Notes: a model not told the origin generated them from the sequence alone. A stretch of 64,000 nt of DNA from Sediminicola luteus (GCF_002514735.1 NZ_NBWU01000004.1:613334-677333), one strand, 5' to 3'. Positions 53,369 to 62,137 are shown, counted from the first letter of the stretch. Program-made: numbers and translations.

Positions 53369-53929
53369 ATGACCAGGTCTAAACCCGATAAAGGCACTTT
53401 GTTGATTGCAGAGCCGTCATTGACAGGAGACATTTCTTTTACCCGTTCGGTAGTGCTATTGGCCGAGCATTCAGAAGAAGGTTCCCTTGGTTTTATCTTG
53501 AACAAACCCCTGCACTATATGATCAGCGATCTGGTAAAGGAAATCGAGATTCCTTTTCCGGTCTATAATGGTGGACCCGTAGAACAAGACAACCTCTATT
53601 TTATACATAAGGTGCCGCATTTAGTAAATTGTAGCGTAGAAATCGCCGATGGTATATATTGGGGCGGGAACTTCGAGACCATTATCAATCTGATAAATAA
53701 TGGGGATATTTCTGAAAACGATATCCGTTTCTTTTTAGGGTATTCGGGCTGGGATGCCTTTCAGTTAGACCAAGAACTGGAGTCACAATCTTGGGTCTTG
53801 GTAGAAAACAGCATGGAAAACGATATTTTCCTAGAACCGGCCAAAGCTTTTTGGAACAAGAAAATACACGAATTGGGTGGTCGCTACCTCATTTGGGCCA
53901 ATGCGCCTGAAAACCCGAGCCTAAACTAA
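53369..53929 (+). CDS. YqgE/AlgH family protein
   Basis: A 186-residue protein of the YqgE/AlgH family. Motifs are KGTLLIAEPSLTGDISFTRS at the N-terminus, LGFILNKPLHY, VYNGGPVEQDNLYFIHK and FLGYSGWDAFQLDQEL. Biochemical function is not established. Follows the HU gene as usual in Flavobacteriaceae. Confidence 0.93.
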   Translation: MTRSKPDKGTLLIAEPSLTGDISFTRSVVLLAEHSEEGSLGFILNKPLHYMISDLVKEIEIPFPVYNGGPVEQDNLYFIHKVPHLVNCSVEIADGIYWGGNFETIINLINNGDISENDIRFFLGYSGWDAFQLDQELESQSWVLVENSMENDIFLEPAKAFWNKKIHELGGRYLIWANAPENPSLN

Positions 53930-53992
53930 GGGCTACCATACAAAGAGTCCCGAAATGCACCAGGACGCGTCATTTAAAAAAAAACATGAAAA

Positions 53993-54853
53993 TCAGCCTT
54001 CCATAACCGATAAACGGGCCATGGTATTCAATTTACCGATCAATTCGGAAGCCAAGCTAGACTGATATTGCTTTTTACGGTATTTGGTTACCGGTAGTAT
54101 ACCTTGAATGGCATTGGTAAGGAACAGCTCATCGGACTTTTGGAGTTCAAATGGGGAAATAGAGCGTTCTTCCAAGGTTTTGCCCTCCATTTTTCCTATC
54201 ACCTCCATTAGCTTTTGACGGATAATTCCGTTCAGCGCACCATCCGAAAGCGGTGGGGTAACCACGGTATCCCCTTTCACTAAAAATAAATTGGCATTAA
54301 TGGCCTCGACCACATGCTTGTTCCCATTGATCAACAAACAATTGGCATAGCCATTTTCTTGGGCGAAAACCCCGGCCACTACATGCAGGGCCTTATTATT
54401 GGTCTTTAAGGTGGAGAGCAGATCGTTGTTTACGTAATAATCCTTAAACAATTCAACTTCATACGAAGAATCTTCGAGCGTAAAAAACGCATTTTCCAAG
54501 GCACTGGCCTCCAACAAATAGTCTATTTCATTGGTGTTGGGCATATAACGCCCACCCGCCTTACGGAATACGGTTAAGCGTACCCTACAGGTTTGCGCCA
54601 ACAAACCATTGGCCTCCAGCAGGATTTTGATCTCTTCGGCCAAAAACTCCATAGTAAACGCCATGGGTATCTCCATACGCAGCATACGCATAGACGACAT
54701 AAGCCTCAGATAATGATCTTCCCAAAAGACCGCTTTACCCCCCATTACCCGTAAACTTTCGAAAACGGCATCACCTACATATAGTCCCCTATTACCATGA
54801 GGTAGATAAGGCACTTCCTCGGCCATAAGTTGGCCATTGAAATTTACTTGCAT
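53993..54853 (-). CDS. Class IV aminotransferase (PabC/IlvE-like)
   Basis: A 286-residue fold-type IV PLP enzyme. The start MQVNFNGQLMAEEVPYLPHG and the PLP lysine in LLSTLKTNNKALHVVAG are diagnostic; NGIIRQKLMEV and LTNAIQGILPV are C-terminal family motifs. Length and the last motif favour aminodeoxychorismate lyase (folate) over branched-chain aminotransferase, but this is not firm. The START-like gene is 22 bases upstream on the same strand. Confidence 0.85.
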   Translation of the reverse strand: MQVNFNGQLMAEEVPYLPHGNRGLYVGDAVFESLRVMGGKAVFWEDHYLRLMSSMRMLRMEIPMAFTMEFLAEEIKILLEANGLLAQTCRVRLTVFRKAGGRYMPNTNEIDYLLEASALENAFFTLEDSSYEVELFKDYYVNNDLLSTLKTNNKALHVVAGVFAQENGYANCLLINGNKHVVEAINANLFLVKGDTVVTPPLSDGALNGIIRQKLMEVIGKMEGKTLEERSISPFELQKSDELFLTNAIQGILPVTKYRKKQYQSSLASELIGKLNTMARLSVMEG

Positions 54854-54875
54854 AAACCGCTACAGATATGGGTTG

Positions 54876-55259
54876 TTATACAGAGCCTAAAACATGTTTT
54901 AAATCGGAAATCTGGTTGTCCCAAAGCATTTTGGCCTCCTCCATTTCATCGTCTTCCGAAAAATCGGTGATAAACAGGGAGACATCTTTGGTAATCTCAT
55001 CTACAATGATCCGCATTTCGAAAAAGTCACCAGCTTCGGCATCTTCCCATGCAAAACGAACGAACTCATCGGTTTTCTTTTTGAGCATTTTGGCGATCTC
55101 TTCACTTTCGTCCCAAATAAAGGTAAAATCCTCTCCCCTAGAGTTTACGTTATCGGCAAACCATTCAGAAAGTCCGGAAGGGGTAGATATATATTGATAA
55201 AGTAGTTGTGGCGAAGATTGAATTACGAACTCCAATTCGTATTTTGTTTTTTCACTCAT
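54876..55259 (-). CDS. START-like (AHSA1/SRPBCC) domain protein
   Basis: A 127-residue single-domain protein with the helix-grip pattern: YELEFVIQSSPQLLYQYIST, then GLSEWFADNVNSRGEDFTF, as in AHSA1-like proteins, and a C-terminal acidic helix (DFSEDDEMEEAKMLWDNQIS). It probably binds a hydrophobic ligand or a protein partner. It precedes the class IV aminotransferase gene by 22 bases. Confidence 0.87.
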   Translation of the reverse strand: MSEKTKYELEFVIQSSPQLLYQYISTPSGLSEWFADNVNSRGEDFTFIWDESEEIAKMLKKKTDEFVRFAWEDAEAGDFFEMRIIVDEITKDVSLFITDFSEDDEMEEAKMLWDNQISDLKHVLGSV

Positions 55260-55341
55260 TCTCGAATTGTTTTACCGAACAATATAGATATTTCCCCCAC
55301 TAAAAAAAACAAATGTCAATTTATTTTTTGGTGATTTATTT

Positions 55342-55373
55342 TTTGATTGAGCCAAAATAATCCGTTATATTTG
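55342..55373 (+). promoter_or_regulatory. Promoter of tRNA-Met
   Basis: TTTG (55342-55345), 20 bases, TATATTTG (55366-55373): an almost ideal Bacteroidota housekeeping promoter, 16 bases before the tRNA. Confidence 0.8.
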
Positions 55374-55389
55374 CAGCCGTTTTAAGCAT

Positions 55390-55463
55390 GGCGAGGTAGC
55401 TCAGCTGGTTAGAGCGTCGGATTCATAACCCGGAGGCCGAGGGTTCAAGTCCCTCTCTCGCTA
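55390..55463 (+). tRNA. tRNA-Met (anticodon CAT)
   Basis: Cloverleaf: acceptor GGCGAGG/TCTCGCT, D-arm GCTC/GAGC, anticodon loop TTCATAA (CAT), T-arm GAGGG TTCAAGT CCCTC, discriminator A; CCA is not encoded. The lack of three G-C pairs below the anticodon argues against an initiator; elongator Met is most likely, though a lysidine-modified tRNA-Ile cannot be excluded by eye. It marks the left edge of the AT-rich accessory region. Confidence 0.9.
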
Positions 55464-55474
55464 CTAAGTAAGAC

Positions 55475-55500
55475 AAGGGTTTCAAGAGATTGGAACCCTT
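55475..55500 (+). terminator. Terminator of tRNA-Met
   Basis: AAGGGTTTC pairs with GGAACCCTT (one G-T pair) around an eight-base loop, followed by TTTCTTT. Confidence 0.8.
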
Positions 55501-55523
55501 TTTCTTTGCCCCAAACTTTCTTG

Positions 55524-55543
55524 GGTACAACATAGGTACAACA
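55524..55543. repeat. Short direct repeat GGTACAACA
   Basis: Two exact copies, 55524-55532 and 55535-55543, 11 bases apart, just downstream of tRNA-Met. Such close repeats can be integrase arm-binding sites beside an attachment site, but no integrase gene is seen in the window. Confidence 0.35.
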
Positions 55544-55714
55544 AGCACACTTAACTCCGAAAAGTTTTAGGGCATAAAACATTTTAGAGGACATCTCCCT
55601 TAGTGCTCCATAACCTCTAATTCACTCACTGTTAATAACTTTTATACATAGCGACAACAATAGGATCCGGCATTTTTTATAAATGACTTAATTTTATTGA
55701 AGAAAATTAACATT

Positions 55715-55825
55715 ATGATTTATTTTGATGATGAAGAGGAGGATACCTCCCAGGTAGACAATCAACCACCTCGTACTACGGATGAATGGGTGACAAGCAA
55801 TGAACCTCTTCCAGATATTAAATAA
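55715..55825 (+). CDS. Possible 36-residue acidic small protein
   Basis: A reading frame starting MIYFDDEEEDTSQVDNQPPR and ending NEPLPDIK, with TAA at 55823-55825. It has at least ten acidic residues and one Arg, no hydrophobic helix and no cysteine. Its last eight bases overlap the stop region of the convergent membrane-protein gene. An AT-rich leader precedes the ATG. Could be a small antitoxin-like or regulatory protein, or chance; no family is recognised. Confidence 0.35.
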   Translation: MIYFDDEEEDTSQVDNQPPRTTDEWVTSNEPLPDIK

Positions 55826-56348
55826 AAAGCAATAGGTAAATAAAAAGGGCTAACGTGACGAGAACTACGGCTAGAGAAATAGAAAGCCTTAGCCTTTTGC
55901 TACCTTTATGAACTTCATTAGTGTTCTTTAGGATGCCTTCATTAAGATCAATTAACCTTATCTTATAGTACTGTTTTAATTGATTTTTCTCACTAAACTG
56001 TTCGTAGTGGCGGTGAATTAATTTTTTTGGTTCACACCCTGGAACAGTCATTCCTGCTGGTAAGATATTTTTATATAAAACAGCAAAGGAAATTATCATG
56101 GATAATGCCAACAATAAATACAAAATATCACTTTTGGCATATTCCATATCCACAAGCTCATTTGCCGAAAAAGATAAAATTGAAAAATAGATGCCGATTG
56201 CAATAAAACTTGTGTTCCTATTAGCTCTAAAAGAGATAAAGGTTTGAGAAAGTCTTTCATTTGCTTCGCTATATATTAACTCTAAAGTTTCCAATTCATA
56301 CTTGTCCGTATCTAGATTAATATTTCTTTGCTTTCTTTTATCCTTCAT
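55818..56348 (-). CDS. Three-helix membrane protein, last gene of the accessory operon
   Basis: A 176-residue protein: a polar helical N-terminus (DKYELETLELIYSEANERLS), two close membrane helices at about 47-66 and 73-96, a roughly 55-residue cytoplasmic segment rich in charged residues, and a third helix at 152-175 (LSISLAVVLVTLALFIYLLL). The helical hairpin with flanking soluble helices resembles small membrane effectors of defence systems such as SLATT-type proteins, but I cannot claim homology. It lies 67 bases after the UPF0489-like gene. Confidence 0.72.
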   Translation of the reverse strand: MKDKRKQRNINLDTDKYELETLELIYSEANERLSQTFISFRANRNTSFIAIGIYFSILSFSANELVDMEYAKSDILYLLLALSMIISFAVLYKNILPAGMTVPGCEPKKLIHRHYEQFSEKNQLKQYYKIRLIDLNEGILKNTNEVHKGSKRLRLSISLAVVLVTLALFIYLLLFI

Positions 56349-56415
56349 ACAGCAATTAGCTAAATAACCATGGCTTATATTCTAATTGAATTTCAAATAA
56401 TTCCTTGTTACTAAC

Positions 56416-57156
56416 TTAATGACTAGACTTGTTACTCAATAGAGTAATAAAATCCAAGTCTAAAACATCACATATAATTTCAGTTTTTTTTATTGAATTT
56501 TGCCATCCCCCACAACATTCAGGGCTTAAACAAATAGTGAAAACTGTCAGTTTATCAATAACTTTTCTAATTTTAAGTACTAGCTGTATAATATACTCGT
56601 CATCTATCACCTGAATATTAACTTCACCGATATTACTGTAAAAATAGTCTATATCCAAGTTTAATATCCAGCCTTGGTCACCATACTGGTCTATCAGAGA
56701 GTCAACATCAGATAAAAGCCTTAAAAAATCCAAATCCTCATTAATGAAATAATCTTCTCGGTTACCTTCATCATGCGTAGCAAAGAAAGTGTTTTGAAAT
56801 AAATTTGGATATGCATAGCTAAGATTCAAAATGTAATTATCCCATCTGAACATTTGAAATTGGTCTCCATTGTTTCCTAGTTGCCTTAATTCTAAATATT
56901 CCTGAAAAGACAATTCATGTAAATTAATTCCTTTATCAATAACCTGTGTTTGGATAGTTTTTTTAAATCCGAGTAAATCATAATGTCTGTCAATATGCAA
57001 ATAGTTATGAGGGATTTCTCCATCAACCTCCTGTAACCACGACCAACCAGCAGCCAAATGATTATCCATAATATATATATTGCCAACATTATAGAGAAAA
57101 TTTACATTTTCATTTAATGAAACGCCTAGTTTAGCAGGAGGTTCTTTTATCCACAT
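56416..57156 (-). CDS. UPF0489 / peptide-arginase-like protein
   Basis: A 246-residue protein whose motifs match the UPF0489 family, an arginase-fold group that includes RiPP peptide arginases. Candidate metal ligands: His33 in IMDNHLAAGW, Asp56, His58 and Asp60 in HIDRHYDL (the arginase DxHxD pattern), Asp168 and Asp170 in LNLDIDYF, and an acidic residue in LSPECCGG. All catalytic-looking positions are present, so it is probably active on a guanidino or amide group. The substrate is unknown. Fifty-three bases separate it from the upstream ATPase gene. Confidence 0.75.
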   Translation of the reverse strand: MWIKEPPAKLGVSLNENVNFLYNVGNIYIMDNHLAAGWSWLQEVDGEIPHNYLHIDRHYDLLGFKKTIQTQVIDKGINLHELSFQEYLELRQLGNNGDQFQMFRWDNYILNLSYAYPNLFQNTFFATHDEGNREDYFINEDLDFLRLLSDVDSLIDQYGDQGWILNLDIDYFYSNIGEVNIQVIDDEYIIQLVLKIRKVIDKLTVFTICLSPECCGGWQNSIKKTEIICDVLDLDFITLLSNKSSH

Positions 57157-57209
57157 AATCTGTAATTTTGTTCTAATCGAAAGAAGTCAAAGTTATCTTC
57201 AATCAGGAA

Positions 57210-60200
57210 TTACTTTATCCGATATTTTAGTCTACGTCTTACAAAAGCAGGTTGTGTTCCTTCTAAAACATCTATAATTTTTTGGTTTATTCTAGGATTT
57301 TCAATAGCACCTGTTTCATGAGAAAATTTATAATTTTGAGATTTTTCTAACCTAACATAAATAATTTGTTCTGCATCGGCACCAACTGCTAAATTTGGAT
57401 TGTGTGTGACCAATATCACTTGACGATTCTTTTTTGCTTCACGAATACATGACGCCAATACTGTAAAAATACTTTCATTATCCAGATTGTCTTCCGGTTG
57501 GTCAATAATCAAAGGGGTGTTGTTTTTATCAAGTTGAAGATAAAATACTAACAATAACAATCCTTTTTCACCCGGAGATAGTTCATTTAAGGATTTGTCT
57601 CCTAAGCGTAATTCATAACGTGTAGAAAAATAGCTTAAGGAAAAAAGATAATCATAGAAATCCTTAACATTGTGAACCTGTTCATTAATATCGTTCGGTT
57701 TTCCTTTATGATTTTTAAGTTTATCTATTAACGCTTCGATAAATGAGTAAACCGAATTAAAGTCATTCCAATTCACTTCTGAAAGCAAACTTCTTAAAAG
57801 GTCTTGGGCACCCTGCTTACCATAAAAAGAACCCGTTTTATTCTTGTTTATGTGGTCAAGAAGAGTTTTAGAAAAAAAATGTTCCAATACAAAAGCCGCC
57901 TCAATGTTCACGGAAAAATCATCAGTTCTTACCGAAGCAAGTTTCGACTCAACGCTTTGTTTGAGCTCCGAATAAAAACTAAGAACATGTTGCATGCTCT
58001 CAAAAATCTTTCCGGAAAGTTCTCTCCGTTTAGTGTATGCGGCATCAAGTTTACTCGCAAGTTCTTTATTAATATATGATAATCGAGCTTCTAATTTCCT
58101 AATTGTTCCTGGACTGGGATTTTCTTCCTCTCCTATGATCGCCAATTTATTCGATTTCCATTTTGAAAGCCTATCAAGGTAGTTTTGGTACTTTCTTTGT
58201 GGAGTCCCTAATTGCTCTTTAAGCTTGCTAATCTCATTTTGTACGTATTCAAAGGCAGAACGCAAATCAGGTATACTGATTACTTCTTCAAAGTTTGTTA
58301 TACTGCCAAAAGATTGTTTGTTATCCGTTTCATATTTTACGATTTCAGCTTTAATCGTAGAAATCATGGTTGTAACCGGCTCAATATTGGCCTTTAAGCT
58401 AATAATTTGATTAATATCTAAGCCAAGTTCTTCACAAACGGTTGTTAACGCTCCTTTCTGTTTTATGAACTCGGCATTCATAGAGGAAAGGTTTTGTTGC
58501 AAGGAAGTAGCCTTTTGCAGTTTGTTTTTTTCCTTGGTCACAATCTCAACCGTTTGTTTTTCCTTTTCGTTGATAGCCTCAATTTTTTTATTGAGTTCAG
58601 CAATTTTATGAGTCAGTTCTTTTTGCTCAGGAGTTTGACCTTCAGGTTTGTCAACCTCTTTTGGCTTTAGCTTTTCAAGAGCATCCAACTCAGCCTTTTT
58701 AGCTTTAAGCTTTTCTTCGAGACTAAGCTTAAAATCAGGATTGCCCTCTTTTTCTAGGCGTACAATCTCAATGTTTATTTCTCTTAGGTTAGCTTCAAAA
58801 ACACTTGTTTCTTGACTACTTTGTTGTGTTTTAAATTTCTGAAGTTCAGAGAATGAGGTTTTACCCATTTTTTCAGTTTGTTCGACATGAGAGAAAACCA
58901 CATCCTCTATTTCGCGCCGGAACTCTTCAATCTCTATATCATTGGTAAGTTGTTCAAAATAATTCTGAGGCAAGTAACGTACCATTTCCGGTTTGGCCTT
59001 ATCTACAAAATCATTAAGATTTTTTGATATAGCTGTACCACTTTCCAATTGGAATTCAGCATTGAAGTTTTCTGCAAATCCGGGCTGTTTGAATTTCTTA
59101 TTCTTAGTACGATTTGACAAAAAAGAAAAATACTGTTCCTGATTGCTTTCTCCAAGTAAACCCAAAATATCAACTAGTGCACTTTTCCCGCTTCCTTTGT
59201 TCCCAATAATAGCAATCAGCTCTGGATTTAAGGGGATGTCTACCCCTTTAAACCAGCTACCGTTACTTTCGTTATAGTCTTCAATTTGGTCAATCTTTAA
59301 GTTTGATATAAACTTGGTCGCTTCTTGTTTTTTTCTTGCCTCAACTGGCGGTTCTGACCCTATAAAAACTCTTACGTCAGGTTCATAGCAAATTTGTTGC
59401 AATCCCCTAAAGGTTAGGTCAGCCTTTATCCAAGTGGGTTCAAAATTAGGAACATTACCTTCAAGTCTTTCTAAATCATCAAAGGAATGAGCATCACTCC
59501 CAGATACCACAGGTTTAGGTTTTGATTCACCTTCCACATATCTGTCATTCCTTAAAAACCAGTCTTTGTTTTTAGAACTACCAAAAAACACATCAGCTAT
59601 CTCATCCATCGTGTCAGATGCCCTTACTTTTCTTGGCGATTCCGAGTCCGTACTTCTAATTCCATCGTTGTTTGCCGGAAACACAATTAGGTATGGTTTT
59701 TCATCGCCGAAAGTAACCTTTAATGCATCCTTAAGCGCTTCCATATTAATGCTAGCCGCTTTATATTCATCCTCTTTTTCCAAGTCGGAACATGAAATTT
59801 TCCCGCCAGTAGGGGATTCCCCAATAATCTTTAGTTCGGAAAGAAACTTGCTTATTTTTGAATGTGGACAATTGGTTTCGTCATTATCAAATATGACATG
59901 TACATTGGGATTATCATTACTTCTACTTATAGCTTCAGAAAACCTGAGCTCAATATTTGGAAAAAAAATCTTCTTTGATTTTGGATATCGATTAAAGTAC
60001 TTTTCAATGAGAATGGTATAATTGTCAAAGCTATAATAATCGGTTATCCCGAATGCTTGAACGGGTGAAGTCTCCAGTGCATCGATGTATTTATTCCATA
60101 TTGCTTCTTCGTCTTCATCCTTAAACGCATTAGCTAGTTTTGTTTTTGGTGTGTGAATGTGTAAGTCCCATCTACGCCATTCGGATCCTCTTTGAGAGTT

Positions 60201-60242
60201 GATGTTGGTCATGTTACTTTTGTTGGTTACTTTGAGAAACAT
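57210..60242 (-). CDS. TrlF-like protein: PHP domain fused to coiled-coil ABC ATPase
   Basis: A 1010-residue protein. The N-terminal 300 residues form a PHP phosphoesterase-like domain: RRWDLHIHTPKT (HxH), FGITDYYSFDNY, FFPNIELRF, and SGSDAHSFDDLERL, so the metal ligands look complete. Then comes an SMC/RecN-like ATPase: Walker A IGNKGSGKSALVDIL near residue 349, a coiled coil over about 440-800, signature ELSPGEKGLLLL near 885, Walker B PLIIDQPEDNLDN near 912 and H-loop ILVTHNPNLAVG. The ATG at 60212 is an alternative start. PHP is likely a nuclease or phosphatase gated by the ATPase (inference). Clustered with a PIN-like gene. Confidence 0.85.
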   Translation of the reverse strand: MFLKVTNKSNMTNINSQRGSEWRRWDLHIHTPKTKLANAFKDEDEEAIWNKYIDALETSPVQAFGITDYYSFDNYTILIEKYFNRYPKSKKIFFPNIELRFSEAISRSNDNPNVHVIFDNDETNCPHSKISKFLSELKIIGESPTGGKISCSDLEKEDEYKAASINMEALKDALKVTFGDEKPYLIVFPANNDGIRSTDSESPRKVRASDTMDEIADVFFGSSKNKDWFLRNDRYVEGESKPKPVVSGSDAHSFDDLERLEGNVPNFEPTWIKADLTFRGLQQICYEPDVRVFIGSEPPVEARKKQEATKFISNLKIDQIEDYNESNGSWFKGVDIPLNPELIAIIGNKGSGKSALVDILGLLGESNQEQYFSFLSNRTKNKKFKQPGFAENFNAEFQLESGTAISKNLNDFVDKAKPEMVRYLPQNYFEQLTNDIEIEEFRREIEDVVFSHVEQTEKMGKTSFSELQKFKTQQSSQETSVFEANLREINIEIVRLEKEGNPDFKLSLEEKLKAKKAELDALEKLKPKEVDKPEGQTPEQKELTHKIAELNKKIEAINEKEKQTVEIVTKEKNKLQKATSLQQNLSSMNAEFIKQKGALTTVCEELGLDINQIISLKANIEPVTTMISTIKAEIVKYETDNKQSFGSITNFEEVISIPDLRSAFEYVQNEISKLKEQLGTPQRKYQNYLDRLSKWKSNKLAIIGEEENPSPGTIRKLEARLSYINKELASKLDAAYTKRRELSGKIFESMQHVLSFYSELKQSVESKLASVRTDDFSVNIEAAFVLEHFFSKTLLDHINKNKTGSFYGKQGAQDLLRSLLSEVNWNDFNSVYSFIEALIDKLKNHKGKPNDINEQVHNVKDFYDYLFSLSYFSTRYELRLGDKSLNELSPGEKGLLLLVFYLQLDKNNTPLIIDQPEDNLDNESIFTVLASCIREAKKNRQVILVTHNPNLAVGADAEQIIYVRLEKSQNYKFSHETGAIENPRINQKIIDVLEGTQPAFVRRRLKYRIK

Positions 60243-60334
60243 ATAGTATTTAAATTATAGCTTCAATGCTTTAAATAAAAAAAGTTTTAATAGTTTGTAT
60301 ATCAGTTGTGTAATGATGTTATTTTGATAGTGGT

Positions 60335-61774
60335 TCATTTCTTTTCTTTTTTAATTGACAAGACATAATTCAAAATTGGTCTCCTAGTGTTTTCTTCTTT
60401 TTCTAATCTTATAAAACCCCCTTCAAAAATCCATTCAAAAGTTATGTCTTTATCTTCATAGACAAATTCCTTTTTCTTTATCTTTAACTCCTGTAAATCA
60501 TCATACCCAAAACATCTAGTTATTGTATCTATCAATGTTTCTGCTTCAGTATAATAAATAAACCTTGAATAATTTTTAAATGCTTTTCTAAAGGTCAAAA
60601 CCAATCCTTCTATTTCTGGGTAAATAGTACAAATCACGTAATTGAAATAGTTGAAATAAAACTTAGGTAATTTAAATGCAAACGTTTCAGTGTTCGATCC
60701 TTCCTGTGAAGAGTATGATTCAACAAAGGAATCTTCCTGGCAAAAACTAATTGCTTCTCCGAGAATATCATTTTTCTCATCTATATCGTCAATTACTTTT
60801 GATAATTCAGATATCAAATCGTTCGGCTCAATAATCTTGGTTGGGACATTGAATTCATTGTAGAGCACCTCTGACTTAATCCTTAATTTTTTGTCCATTG
60901 CAACAAAGAAATCACAATGTGCCCCATAAAAAGAATGTTCACCATCAGCTTGAATATTTTGCATATTGTCTGTTGGTTTGGGTAATTTATCAATTTTATA
61001 TCCAATAATGTCCAGCATTAAATATGCAGTTGTGTAATATTCATATTGATTTACCGGCTCTTTTTTGTGTTTAAAAGTGGTCTCAACATATTCAAGAAAT
61101 GTCATTTTGGTTCCCTGTTTTAACAAAAAGTAATCAATGTTCTTTATTACTTCGTCATAATTCCAGTTACCAGAATTTGACTCAAGCTTAAATCCATACT
61201 CACCCAAAGAATTTCTAAAGTCCTTGTAATATTTACCATCTTTCAGTAGTTTTTGGGAGAAGGGGCCTATTTCTTTCATCAAATCCCACATATTAGAATT
61301 AGGCTTCAAGTTGGGAAACATCTTTTTCATAATGTCCCTATTTTCATCCGTTATCTCAATTCCAGAAGGCTGGCTTTGATATAGAGACTTCATTAAACCG
61401 CTCATTTCACCAAATCCGATTTCATCAAGTGATTCATCAAGATCTTTAAACACTTTTTCCATATCCATTAATTCGGATATGTCTTCTTTATTTTTTTCAC
61501 CTTCGAAGTACTCCGTCGGTGTTCCAAACAATGGTTCTATCCCATCTTTACCCCATCTCAACAAATGTTTGTCCGAAAGAAATTCTAAAGTCCTCAAGTC
61601 TTCTTTGAAAAGTTCATTATCCGGATTATAACTCTTCATCAGGTCAGTAAAATGGGCAGGAGTATAAGGGATTAGAAAATACTTCTTGTGTTTAGAAATA
61701 AAATCTTTAATATCCTTATAATCCGGTCTTTTAAGACTGCTAATTACATTCCAATCTAAGTAAACTCGAATCAT
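60335..61774 (-). CDS. PIN-like domain protein, first gene of the accessory operon
   Basis: A 479-residue protein beginning MIRVYLDWNVISSLKRPD, which matches the first strand and acidic residue (Asp7) of PIN nucleases. The rest of a PIN core seems to resume after an insertion of roughly 180 residues: GEHSFYGAHCDFFVAMDKKLR then YNEFNVPTKIIEPNDL, the usual closing strand and acidic sites. The middle and the last 140 residues have no recognised domain. If active it is probably an RNase; the acidic set is plausible but not proven. Ninety-two bases separate it from the TrlF-like gene. Confidence 0.72.
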   Translation of the reverse strand: MIRVYLDWNVISSLKRPDYKDIKDFISKHKKYFLIPYTPAHFTDLMKSYNPDNELFKEDLRTLEFLSDKHLLRWGKDGIEPLFGTPTEYFEGEKNKEDISELMDMEKVFKDLDESLDEIGFGEMSGLMKSLYQSQPSGIEITDENRDIMKKMFPNLKPNSNMWDLMKEIGPFSQKLLKDGKYYKDFRNSLGEYGFKLESNSGNWNYDEVIKNIDYFLLKQGTKMTFLEYVETTFKHKKEPVNQYEYYTTAYLMLDIIGYKIDKLPKPTDNMQNIQADGEHSFYGAHCDFFVAMDKKLRIKSEVLYNEFNVPTKIIEPNDLISELSKVIDDIDEKNDILGEAISFCQEDSFVESYSSQEGSNTETFAFKLPKFYFNYFNYVICTIYPEIEGLVLTFRKAFKNYSRFIYYTEAETLIDTITRCFGYDDLQELKIKKKEFVYEDKDITFEWIFEGGFIRLEKEENTRRPILNYVLSIKKEKK

Positions 61775-62137
61775 ACATTTTATTCTTAATAAGCCTATTT
61801 TGACTCAGTCTATAATGTTAATAACCCCGAGAAATTTCCCTAAAAGGTGGAAAATTCAGCTTTCGTTTAATGGAATCCACAAAACTTTAAACTCCACCTT
61901 ACTATTCCTAACAGATATCCGTAACCAAAACCTCGATTCAAATACATAAATAAACGCAAAAAAAACACTACACCATGGTTACTTTAAACTTAAGTGTTTC
62001 ATGCTATATAGATTCTAAATTAGTTCATTTCAGCTAAATTATCTATAAGAAATGCTCCTTTCTAAGCTCTCTTTTCACTTTTATTAGCTCATCCTCAGTT
62101 AGCTCCAATCTATAATTTTTTTTCCTAAAGCTACTTT
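61775..62137. other. AT-rich intergenic region upstream of the accessory operon
   Basis: About 360 AT-rich bases between the PIN-like gene and the next minus-strand gene. It should hold the promoter of the four-gene operon, but no TAnnTTTG match is obvious near 61774. Nothing else recognised. Confidence 0.4.

Noticed and set aside
55390..55463. Initiator tRNA-fMet
   Set aside because: The anticodon stem lacks the three G-C pairs and position 1-72 is a G-T pair rather than the mismatch typical of initiators.
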